Of a stretch of 64,000 nucleotides of DNA, positions 27,859 through 35,191 are shown one piece after another (position 1 is the stretch's first letter; the number at the start of each line of letters is the position of its first letter). The DNA is taken from NCBI GenBank assembly GCA_900473185.1, contig UCKU01000008.1, positions 62,001-126,000 on the forward strand, in the 5' to 3' direction. The stretch comes from Hyphomicrobiales bacterium. GTDB lineage: Bacteria; Pseudomonadota; Alphaproteobacteria; Rhizobiales; Rhizobiaceae. Under the pieces are notes generated by a model. The model did not search any database. It had not been told where the DNA came from and saw nothing but the letters and a program-made list of their open reading frames with translations. A program made the translations under genes and the position numbers.

Positions 27859-28368
27859 CTATGGAGCCGGATGCCTGAAGACCAGATCATCGGCATCACC
27901 CTCCTGGCGCGCCGCCGTTGCATCCGGCACGGCGCCAAGCCGTTCGGCGAGACGGATCGACCTCACATTGGGAGGAGCGATGTAGCTCACCAGTGTCGTC
28001 AGCCCACGCACCGCAAAGGCCCAATCGCGCAAAGCAACGGCTGCCTCATAGGCATAACCTTTCCCCTCGGCCTGGGGGTAGACGAACCAGCCCAGTTCCT
28101 TCTCAGGAAACAGCGGACCGTGATTGATGCCGACCTGGCCGAGGCATTGTCCCGTGGCGCGATCCTCCATCATCAGGGCGCCGTGGCCCATCAGAGCCCA
28201 TAGGGCGACGTCATGGCAGAACATCCCCCAGGCGGCCTTGGTCGAATGCGGACCGCCCATATAGAGGGCGCGATCGGAGATCATCAGCGCATGATAATCC
28301 GGCCAGTCTTCCATCACGGGAGGACGCAGGATCAGGCGCTCGGTTTGAAGTGTTGGTATAACCGTCAT
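27859..28368 (-). CDS. GNAT family acetyltransferase (RimJ/RimL-like)
   Basis: A 169-residue acetyltransferase of the Acetyltransf_3 type: TLQTERLILRPPVMEDWPDY at the N-terminus, then GQVGINHGPLFPEKELGWFV, the CoA loop as QAEGKGYAYEAAVALRDWAF, and PPNVRSIRLAERLGAV at the C-terminus. The substrate is unknown; relatives acetylate ribosomal proteins or small molecules. The ATG at 28368 begins MTVIPTLQTERL, typical of the family; the frame reading back to 28617 has no such support and overlaps the EF-hand gene. Confidence 0.86.
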   Translation of the reverse strand: MTVIPTLQTERLILRPPVMEDWPDYHALMISDRALYMGGPHSTKAAWGMFCHDVALWALMGHGALMMEDRATGQCLGQVGINHGPLFPEKELGWFVYPQAEGKGYAYEAAVALRDWAFAVRGLTTLVSYIAPPNVRSIRLAERLGAVPDATAARQEGDADDLVFRHPAP

Positions 28369-28542
28369 CGGATATCTCGCCGGAAAATCGAGTGAGGCCT
28401 GAGGTAATGCCTGCAGCTGCAGGTCATTTACAGGGTATCCGCGCGGTCGGAAAGGCCGATAAGAAAGCTCGGTGCGCTTAGGGGCGTGCCGCGGGTCAGA
28501 ACGGATAATCCAGCAGCGAAGGTTGCTTGCGGCCTGTTCAGC

Positions 28543-28564
28543 GAGGCTCCCCCGGCGGAGCCTC
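28543..28564 (-). terminator. Hairpin after the EF-hand gene
   Basis: Stem GAGGCTCC / GGAGCCTC (28543-28550 with 28557-28564) lies seven bases beyond the EF-hand stop codon on the minus strand. There is no T run, so termination is uncertain; it may instead be an mRNA 3'-end stabiliser. Confidence 0.4.
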
Positions 28565-28570
28565 ATTGCA

Positions 28571-29068
28571 TCAGGCCGTCTGGTCGCTGTCGCCGGTGGC
28601 GACCGGCGAGTTACCATAGGTCGTCTGGTATGCGCGAAGCGCAGTCTGCATGTCGGTCAGGACCTTGGCCATCAGGTCGCCATCATCATCGTCGCCGCCG
28701 GCGGCGGCAATCTTCTGCGGGTCGGCGGCAAGGAGTTCCGACGTGGTCAATTTGCCGTCACCGTTTGAATCCAGGGCAGAGAGTGCGCCCTTGGAATTAT
28801 CGCCATTGGCATCGGTACCGGACTTGCTGTCGCTATCGTCACTCTTCTGGAGCGAAAGCATGAGCGCCAGAATATCGGCTGTGATCTTCTGGACGATATC
28901 GGTAGCAGAGGAATCGTCATCGCCGGTGGACGAGGCACTGGTCGTCGAGGACTTGGAGGCGGCAGCGAGCTCATCTGCGGAGACGACGCCGTCGCCGTTC
29001 GTGTCGAGTGGATTGAGGGGGGCTTTATACTGGGTTAGCGCGCTGCCCAGGGCTGAAACACTGGTCAC
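28571..29068 (-). CDS. EF-hand calcium-binding protein
   Basis: A 165-residue acidic protein with two canonical 12-residue EF-hand loops: DTNGDGVVSADE (residues 22-33) and DSNGDGKLTTSE (100-111). A partial third D/N-rich stretch (DANGDN) lies just before the second loop. The linker is Ser/Asp-rich and a short aliphatic helix (DIVQKITADILALMLSLQK) separates the loops. There is no signal peptide or membrane segment. GTG at 29066-29068 is preceded by GAGGAGG. Rhizobia are known to encode EF-hand proteins such as calsymin, but similarity beyond the loops is not claimed. Confidence 0.8.
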   Translation of the reverse strand: MTSVSALGSALTQYKAPLNPLDTNGDGVVSADELAAASKSSTTSASSTGDDDSSATDIVQKITADILALMLSLQKSDDSDSKSGTDANGDNSKGALSALDSNGDGKLTTSELLAADPQKIAAAGGDDDDGDLMAKVLTDMQTALRAYQTTYGNSPVATGDSDQTA

Positions 29069-29229
29069 TTGAACCTCCTCTGAAGGTCTTGTGAAGCCTG
29101 CCTTTCATGGGCAGGCAGTGACCGGGCTAAGCTGATTTGCGGGTCCGGTCAAAGCGGCGTTTTGTCATCTGGAGAAGTACGCACTGTTGGGCCTGTGATT
29201 CCTGGCAAAACGCAGAGACAGTGGAGCGG

Positions 29230-31722
29230 TCAAACCCGCTCCACAAATCCGTCCAGCACTCGCTTCTGGCCGGCGCGGTCGAAGTCGATCGTCAGTTTGT
29301 TGCCTTCGATGCCCGATATGGAGCCGTTGCCGAATTTCTGGTGGAAGACGCGGTCGCCGAGGGAGAAGCGCGAGGGTTCGGTCGCGGTGGATTTCGCCAC
29401 CAGTTCGCCCTCGATGGTGCGGCCGCGCGGGCCGCTTTCGCCGTAGCCGATACGCTCGACGGCATGGCCGGAACGGCTGCCCCAGTTGTCGCGGGTGGCA
29501 TCGGTCTTGTTGGCCTGGGCGCGTTTCCAGCCGGGGGTGGAATAGGAATTGGTGAAGGGGTCGGCCTTGTCGAAGCGCGACTGACCGTAACCGCCGCCAC
29601 GGCCGTAGCCGCCGTAGTTCTGCTCCATCTCTGCCACTTCCACATGGGTTTCCGGCAGTTCGTCGAGGAAACGCGAGGGGATGGTCGACTGCCAGAGGCC
29701 GTGGATGCGGCGGTTGGAGACGAACCAGATGTGGCAGCGATGCTTGGCGCGGGTGATGCCGACATAAGCGAGGCGGCGTTCTTCTTCGAGGCCGGCGCGG
29801 CCGGATTCATCGAGGGAGCGCTGGTGCGGGAAGAGGCCTTCCTCCCAGCCGGGCAGGAAGACGGTGTCGAATTCCAGGCCCTTGGCCGAGTGCAGCGTCA
29901 TGATGGAGACGGCGTCGAGATTTTCGTTGGTCTCTGCATCCATGACCAGCGAGACGTGCTCCAGAAATCCCCGCAAGGATTCGAAACTGTCCATGGAGCG
30001 GATGAGTTCCTTGAGGTTTTCAAGGCGACCCGGCGCTTCGGCGCTCTTGTCGTTCTTCCACATATCCGTATAGCCGGACTCTTCGAGGATCTGTTCGGCA
30101 AGCTCGGTATGTGATGTGTTTTCAAGCAGCTCCTGCCAGCGGCGGAAAGATTGAATCACGTCGAAGAGGGCCTTGCGGGCCTTCGGCTTCAGCTCGTCTG
30201 TCTCGATCATGTCGGCAGCGGCGGCCAGCATCGGGATGTCACGGGCGCGGGCGTAATCATGGAGCGCGCGCACCGTCGTATCGCCGAGGCCGCGCTTTGG
30301 CGTGTTGATTATGCGCTCGAAGGCGAGGTCGTCGGCCGGCTGGGCGACGAGACGGAAATAGGCCATGGCGTCGCGGATTTCGAGGCGTTCATAGAAGCGC
30401 GGGCCGCCGATGACGCGGTAGTTTAGGCCGAGGGTGACGAAGCGATCTTCGAATTCGCGCATCTGGAACGAGGCGCGGACAAGAATCGCCATGTCGTTCA
30501 GCAGATGCTTCTTGCCGTCGGCATCGCCGCGCTGCAGGCGTTCGATTTCCTCGCCGATGGCGCGGGCCTCTTCCTCGGAATCCCAGGAAGCGTGAACCTG
30601 CACCTTGGCGTCGTCAGGGTCGGAGCGATCGGTGAAGAGCGTCTTTCCGAGGCGGCCTTCATTATGGGTGATGAGATGGGCGGCAGCACCGAGAATATGG
30701 GCCGTCGAGCGATAGTTCCGCTCCAGCTTGATGACCTTGGCACCCGGAAAATCCTTTTCGAAGCGCAGGATATTGTCCACTTCCGCGCCGCGCCAGCCAT
30801 AGATCGACTGGTCGTCGTCGCCGACGCAGCAGACATTCTGCGGCTCGCCCTTGGGCCGCTGGGCGAGAAGCCGCAGCCACATATATTGGGCGGTGTTGGT
30901 GTCCTGATACTCGTCGACGAGGATGTAGCGGAACTTCTGGTGATATTCCTTGAGCAGATCCGGCTGTTTGCGGAAGATCGCGATCGGATGCATCAGCAGG
31001 TCGCCGAAATCGCAGGCATTCAGCGTCGACAGGCGGTTCTGATAGGCGAAGTAGAGATCGCGGCCGCGGCCATTGGCGAAAGCGCGGGCGTCGCCTTCGG
31101 GAATATCGGCGGGGCCGAGGCCCTTGTTCTTCCAGGTATCGATCATGCCGGCGAACTGCTTGGCTGGCCAGCGCTTGTCGTCGAGGCCTTCGGCCTGGAT
31201 GATCTGCTTGATGAGGCGGATCACATCGTCGGTATCGAGGATGGTGAAATCGGAGCGCAGGCCGACGAGTTCGGCGTGGCGGCGCAGGAGCTTCACGCCG
31301 ATCGAATGGAAGGTGCCGAGCCAGGGCATGCCTTCGACGGCGCCGCCGACGAGAAGCGCGATGCGCTCCTTCATCTCGCGGGCGGCCTTGTTGGTGAAGG
31401 TCACGGCGAGGATCTGCGAGGGGAAGGCGCGGCCGGTCTGGAGGATGTGGGCAATGCGGGTGGTCAGTACGCGCGTCTTGCCGGTGCCTGCGCCGGCGAG
31501 CACGAGGACGGGGCCTTCGAGTGTCTCGACCGCTTCACGCTGTTCCGGGTTGAGGCCGGTGAGATAATCTGGGCGGCCGCCATCGCGGGCCGCCATGGCG
31601 CGGGCAGCAATGCCGCCGCCGGCAGCGGGCGCCCTTGCGGGCGCGGCGGGCGGTTGCGGCTTGCGCGGCGCATCGCCCGGTTCTTCGTCGAAGAAGGGCA
31701 TATCGTCGAAACTATTGCTCAT
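29230..31722 (-). CDS. uvrD: ATP-dependent DNA helicase UvrD/PcrA
   Basis: A superfamily 1A 3'-5' helicase for excision and mismatch repair. The 830-residue product has motif I GAGTGKT (residues 77-83), motif Ia AVTFTNKAAREMKERI, motif II VDEYQDTN, motif III GDDDQSIYGWRGAE, motif IV region NYRSTAHIL, motif V MTLHSAKGLEFDTVFL and motif VI EERRLAYVGITRAK. The N-terminal 45 residues are Pro/Ala-rich. The C-terminal tail (VFHQKFGNGSISGIEGNKLTI) is a PcrA/UvrD-type Tudor-like RNA-polymerase-binding segment. It is encoded alone. Confidence 0.95.
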   Translation of the reverse strand: MSNSFDDMPFFDEEPGDAPRKPQPPAAPARAPAAGGGIAARAMAARDGGRPDYLTGLNPEQREAVETLEGPVLVLAGAGTGKTRVLTTRIAHILQTGRAFPSQILAVTFTNKAAREMKERIALLVGGAVEGMPWLGTFHSIGVKLLRRHAELVGLRSDFTILDTDDVIRLIKQIIQAEGLDDKRWPAKQFAGMIDTWKNKGLGPADIPEGDARAFANGRGRDLYFAYQNRLSTLNACDFGDLLMHPIAIFRKQPDLLKEYHQKFRYILVDEYQDTNTAQYMWLRLLAQRPKGEPQNVCCVGDDDQSIYGWRGAEVDNILRFEKDFPGAKVIKLERNYRSTAHILGAAAHLITHNEGRLGKTLFTDRSDPDDAKVQVHASWDSEEEARAIGEEIERLQRGDADGKKHLLNDMAILVRASFQMREFEDRFVTLGLNYRVIGGPRFYERLEIRDAMAYFRLVAQPADDLAFERIINTPKRGLGDTTVRALHDYARARDIPMLAAAADMIETDELKPKARKALFDVIQSFRRWQELLENTSHTELAEQILEESGYTDMWKNDKSAEAPGRLENLKELIRSMDSFESLRGFLEHVSLVMDAETNENLDAVSIMTLHSAKGLEFDTVFLPGWEEGLFPHQRSLDESGRAGLEEERRLAYVGITRAKHRCHIWFVSNRRIHGLWQSTIPSRFLDELPETHVEVAEMEQNYGGYGRGGGYGQSRFDKADPFTNSYSTPGWKRAQANKTDATRDNWGSRSGHAVERIGYGESGPRGRTIEGELVAKSTATEPSRFSLGDRVFHQKFGNGSISGIEGNKLTIDFDRAGQKRVLDGFVERV

Positions 31723-31894
31723 GGCGCGTAATGTAGTGATTCGGGAAGGAAAGACCAGAAAAGATGTTCTGCTTTCATTCCCAGCGGCTGCGCTATCCTC
31801 AGCCGGTTTATTTGCCTGGTCGGGAAGCCTGCCCAGGAGTTGTGGTCCTCCTGGACCTCAACTATGGTCTCGCGCCAGCCATCGGGAGAGCCAT

Positions 31895-32164
31895 ATGCAC
31901 CTCATCGCCATTCTCGCCAATCTGATCCTGCTGATCGTCGTTGCTGCGCTGATCGTGGGGAATGGTTTGCCGGACAGTGGTGAGGGCCTCGGATTCTTTG
32001 TCGCCGCCATCGTTGGTCCCGTGTTGAGCACGATCGCCTTGCTGCGCCGCAATGGGTCGATTTCCGAACTCATTTCGCTTGAGATTCGGGCGCGCAAGGC
32101 GACGCTGCGACAGCGTATTGCCGAGGCGGAGGCAAAGGCGCCCGGCACGGACATCGGCCGCTAA
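31895..32164 (+). CDS. Small membrane protein of unknown function (89 aa)
   Basis: An 89-residue protein with two predicted membrane segments (LIAILANLILLIVVAALIVG and LGFFVAAIVGPVLSTIALL) and a charged C-terminal tail (LEIRARKATLRQRIAEAEAK). The ATG at 31895 follows a GGGAGAGCC ribosome site; the longer frame from 31595 runs antisense to uvrD and is rejected. I do not recognise a family. It lies between uvrD (divergent) and the YoaK gene (convergent). Confidence 0.65.
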   Translation: MHLIAILANLILLIVVAALIVGNGLPDSGEGLGFFVAAIVGPVLSTIALLRRNGSISELISLEIRARKATLRQRIAEAEAKAPGTDIGR

Positions 32165-32173
32165 GGGCTGCTC

Positions 32174-32851
32174 TCAAGCGGCCTGCGGGCCGGCAAAAGC
32201 CAAGCAGACCGAAACCAGAGCAAAGAGCGGCGGCAGGGCCAAGCACCAGACGCCAATGGTCGCAAAGAGCAAGGCGGCAAGGCCGCAGCCAAGGGCGAAG
32301 GCGAAAACGGCGACCGTCATGCGCGACAGGCGCCCTTTGACCGTCTTCGACTGATCGCCGAGGCTGCCATGGGCGAGGTCGCCGAGATCGATCATGATCT
32401 GCGTCGTCGTGCCGGTCATCAGCGTGCTCGGCGGTGAGGCACCGAGATGGATGCGGTGAGCGGCGTTCTGGATTGCCATGGCGATGACGAGCAGCATGCC
32501 GGTCGCGACCAGCGGCAGGCCATCCGGATTGGTAAAGGGCGCAAGCCAGATGGCGCAGGCGCCGCCGGCAATCAGGAAGAGAAGCTTGATCACGAGCAGG
32601 ATGCGCAAGCCCTTTTCATCGCCTGGCGGCACATTGTGGGTGAGGTAGCGCAGCAGGAGGATCGTCAGGCAGAAGACCGGCAGCGCCAGCAGCTTGGCGA
32701 TGATGCCAGATGTGCCGTGAGTGAGCGCTGCGCCAAGCGTCACGAAGTTGCCGGTGACATGGGCGGGGAAGAGGCCGCCAAGCGCCAGGAAGCCGGCGGT
32801 ATCGACATAACCGCCGGTCAGGCTCAGGAGCACGGGCAGGGCTGGGCGCAT
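32174..32851 (-). CDS. YoaK family (DUF1275) membrane protein
   Basis: A 225-residue inner-membrane protein with about six transmembrane segments. The N-terminal LSLTGGYVDTAGFLALGGLF and PAHVTGNFVTLGAAL are the DUF1275/YoaK signature, as is MTGTTTQIMIDLGDL in the middle. Function is unknown; a transporter role is often guessed. Its ATG follows GAGGAAAA. It starts 27 bases after the VOC protein gene and is the last gene of a possible seven-gene minus-strand run. Confidence 0.88.
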   Translation of the reverse strand: MRPALPVLLSLTGGYVDTAGFLALGGLFPAHVTGNFVTLGAALTHGTSGIIAKLLALPVFCLTILLLRYLTHNVPPGDEKGLRILLVIKLLFLIAGGACAIWLAPFTNPDGLPLVATGMLLVIAMAIQNAAHRIHLGASPPSTLMTGTTTQIMIDLGDLAHGSLGDQSKTVKGRLSRMTVAVFAFALGCGLAALLFATIGVWCLALPPLFALVSVCLAFAGPQAA

Positions 32852-32878
32852 TGTTTTTTCCTCTATGAATTCGTTTGC

Positions 32879-33760
32879 CTAGTGTGCCGTGACGGCATGG
32901 ATTTCGGCAATATAGCCGCCGGGGAATTGCACCATGGCTGCGCGACGGTCGCCGGACTGGTAGGGTTCGACGAGAATGTCGGCGCCGCTCTCCTTGGCCT
33001 TCGCAAGAGTGGCATCGAGATCGGCGGTCTCGTAGCCGGTCATTTCGCGGCCATAGGGGAAAGGCAACTGACCATCGGTGACGAGCACGGTCATGCGGCC
33101 GAAGACGGATTCGATGCGCAGGCGATGAAAGGTCTTGTCCGGCAGGCCAATCTCGGTGCCGGGCGCCTTCTCATCGTCAGAAACGACCTTGCCATGCGAG
33201 AAGGCGAGGAAGGCATGGGTGAAGGCGGCGACGCGGCCGGCCGATACGTAGACGCGGTTTTCCGGGATGGTCGTGAAGGCCGGATAGTTTGGTGTGGTCG
33301 TATGCCAATAGAGCTGCATGTTGACACCGCCCGGCCACTGGATGACGGCATCGCGGCCGATCGGATCCGGGAAGGGCGAGACGATGATGTCGGCGCCGGC
33401 CGCTTTGGCGGCGGCGACGGCCTTGTCGAGATCGGTGACTAGGTAGCCTGATCGCTCGGCACCGAACGGGTAGGGGATCGGTGTCTTGAAGCCGAAGAGC
33501 GAGATGGTCCCAACCGGCGTCTGCAGAAGCTGCGACGTCGTGCTGCTCGGCGTCGGGGTGACGGTTGCCGTTACCTGCTTGGTGCTGGTGCCGCCGAAGG
33601 TGGCGAGGAAGCTTTTGGCGAAGGCATCCACGTCGCCGGGGGCGACATAGACATGGGTCGTATCATATTGCGCGCCGACGCCAAATTGCGGCGAGATGGC
33701 GTAGGCCGGGGCACCGGCCAGTCCGAGAAGGGCAACAAGGGCTAACGATAGACGAAGCAT
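32879..33760 (-). CDS. Exported two-domain VOC (glyoxalase-like) protein
   Basis: A 293-residue protein with a Sec signal peptide (MLRLSLALVALLGLAGAPAYA). The mature part has two vicinal-oxygen-chelate-like repeats, each ending with a similar block: SGYLVTDLDKAVAAAKAAGADIIVSPFPDPIG in the first and TGYETADLDATLAKAKESGADILVEPYQSGD in the second, followed by IQWPGG or VQFPGG. The repeat supports a bicupped VOC dimer within one chain. Export is unusual for glyoxalase-type enzymes and the substrate is unknown. The longer frame to 33865 lacks a signal-peptide start. Confidence 0.78.
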   Translation of the reverse strand: MLRLSLALVALLGLAGAPAYAISPQFGVGAQYDTTHVYVAPGDVDAFAKSFLATFGGTSTKQVTATVTPTPSSTTSQLLQTPVGTISLFGFKTPIPYPFGAERSGYLVTDLDKAVAAAKAAGADIIVSPFPDPIGRDAVIQWPGGVNMQLYWHTTTPNYPAFTTIPENRVYVSAGRVAAFTHAFLAFSHGKVVSDDEKAPGTEIGLPDKTFHRLRIESVFGRMTVLVTDGQLPFPYGREMTGYETADLDATLAKAKESGADILVEPYQSGDRRAAMVQFPGGYIAEIHAVTAH

Positions 33761-33800
33761 TCCGTGATCTCCTTCGGCCTGGCCGGCCGCTACTCCCGGT

Positions 33801-34622
33801 TTACGCCTTGATGAAGGCGAGAACGTCGGCGTTGAACTTGTCGGCTTCGGTCTGGGCGAGACCATGCGGGGCGCCCGGATAGACCTTCAGAGTGCCTTTC
33901 TTCAGAAGCTTGACGCCCTTTTCGGCAGCAGCCTGGATCGGCACGATCTGGTCGGCATCGCCATGGATGAGGAGCGCCGGAACGTCGATCTTCTTCAGGT
34001 CGTCGCTGTAATCGACCTCGGAGAATTCGCGGATGCAATCGTAATGGCCCTTGATGCCGCCGGCCATGCCCATCAGCCAGAAGGTTTCGCGCAGGCCTTC
34101 ATTGACCTTGGCGCCATCGCGGTTGAAGCCGTAGAAGGGCATGGTGAGGTCGCGGTAGAACTGCGAGCGGTCGCCGGCCGTGCCTTTGCGGATGCCGTCG
34201 AAGACTTCGATCGGCAGGCCTTCGGGATTGGCAGGCGTCTTCAGCATCAGCGGCGGAACGGCGCCGACGAGCACGACCTTGGCGACGCGGCTGGTGCCAT
34301 GACGGCCGATATAATGGGCGACTTCGCCGCCGCCGGTGGAATGGCCGATCATGATGAGGTTCTTCAGATCTAGCTTCTCGATGAGCTCGGCGAGGTCATC
34401 GGCATATTGATCCATATTGTTGCCGTTCCACGGCTGCGAGGACTTGCCGTGGCCGCGGCGGTCGTGGGCGATGACGCGGTAGCCCTGCTGGGCGAAGTAG
34501 AGCATCTGCACTTCCCATGCGTCGCCCGAGAGCGGCCAACCGTGGGAGAAGAGAATCGGCTGGCCGTTGCCCCAATCCTGATAGTAAATCGTCGTTCCGT
34601 CTTTGGTGGTGATCGTCGGCAT
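33801..34622 (-). CDS. Alpha/beta hydrolase (cofactor-free haloperoxidase/arylesterase type)
   Basis: A 273-residue serine hydrolase close to the non-haem chloroperoxidase/arylesterase group. The nucleophile elbow is GHSTGG, the oxyanion region [11 protein letters not shown], the acid Asp lies in [13 protein letters not shown] and the catalytic His in [12 protein letters not shown]. Members hydrolyse esters and can show perhydrolase activity; the native substrate is unknown. It follows the DoxX gene with a 129-base gap that contains two adjacent palindromes, so it may start its own transcript. Confidence 0.9.
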   Translation of the reverse strand: MPTITTKDGTTIYYQDWGNGQPILFSHGWPLSGDAWEVQMLYFAQQGYRVIAHDRRGHGKSSQPWNGNNMDQYADDLAELIEKLDLKNLIMIGHSTGGGEVAHYIGRHGTSRVAKVVLVGAVPPLMLKTPANPEGLPIEVFDGIRKGTAGDRSQFYRDLTMPFYGFNRDGAKVNEGLRETFWLMGMAGGIKGHYDCIREFSEVDYSDDLKKIDVPALLIHGDADQIVPIQAAAEKGVKLLKKGTLKVYPGAPHGLAQTEADKFNADVLAFIKA

Positions 34623-34677
34623 TGAACTTGTCCTATGCTGAGGTTGGCAGGATCTACGCCCTGGGGGCGGATGGTTT

Positions 34678-34700
34678 GCACCGCGGTGCTGACACGGTCA
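34678..34700. promoter_or_regulatory. Adjacent palindromes upstream of the alpha/beta hydrolase
   Basis: A perfect 12-base palindrome GCACCGCGGTGC (34678-34689) is directly followed by TGACACGGTCA (34690-34700, inverted repeat TGAC/GTCA). They lie in the 129-base gap between the DoxX gene and the alpha/beta hydrolase gene, about 56-78 bases before the hydrolase start. They could be a repressor site; no regulator can be assigned. Confidence 0.4.
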
Positions 34701-34751
34701 GGAAACATTTTTGCAATGGTCAGCGGAAGTGATGCTTAGGTGCAGGTTGCC

Positions 34752-35180
34752 CTATGCTTTTTCCCTGAGATCGAGCCAGGCGACAAGCAGGAAGCCGCCG
34801 ACGAGGCCCAGATGTTCGAAGAAGGAATTGGCGGCCATGAAGCGCTCCATTCCATCAGGCAATTCCCAGAAACGCAGGGCGAGGAAGGTGGCCATCAGTG
34901 TGAAGCCACCGAGGGCAAGTGCGCCCAGCCAACGGAAAAAGCCGGTCAGAATCATGAGTGAGGCGGCAAGCTCCAGGATGATGACGAGCACGGCAAAGAG
35001 CGGGGCAGGCGAGAGGCCGAAATGCGTCATCTCGCCGACCGCGCCCGGAAAGTCCGTGAGCTTGTTGAGGCCGCCCTGCAGATAGGCGGCGCAGAGGCCG
35101 AGATAGGCGATGAAGCGCATGAAGGCCGCGCCGAAAAGAGGGCGGGCGAGAGACGCGAGTCGGATTGCAAGGGCATGCAT
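34752..35180 (-). CDS. DoxX family membrane protein
   Basis: A 142-residue protein with four transmembrane segments of the DoxX/DoxD fold: an N-terminal segment with FGAAFMRFIAYLGLCAAYLQ, GGLNKLTDFPGAVGEM, then LFAVLVIILELAASLMILTG and ALALGGFTLMATFLALRFWE. DoxX-like proteins are associated with quinone-linked redox or sulphur/thiol stress functions; the exact role is unknown. The start at 35180 lies 11 bases after the amidohydrolase stop, so the two are co-transcribed. Frames extending to 35300 overlap the amidohydrolase. Confidence 0.83.
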   Translation of the reverse strand: MHALAIRLASLARPLFGAAFMRFIAYLGLCAAYLQGGLNKLTDFPGAVGEMTHFGLSPAPLFAVLVIILELAASLMILTGFFRWLGALALGGFTLMATFLALRFWELPDGMERFMAANSFFEHLGLVGGFLLVAWLDLREKA

Positions 35181-35191
35181 GGCATCGATCC

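Noticed and set aside
29096..29116. GCCTGCC / GGCAGGC hairpin upstream of the EF-hand gene
   Set aside because: No T run on either strand and it lies in the leader, so it is not listed as a terminator; it may be a leader stem of no special role.
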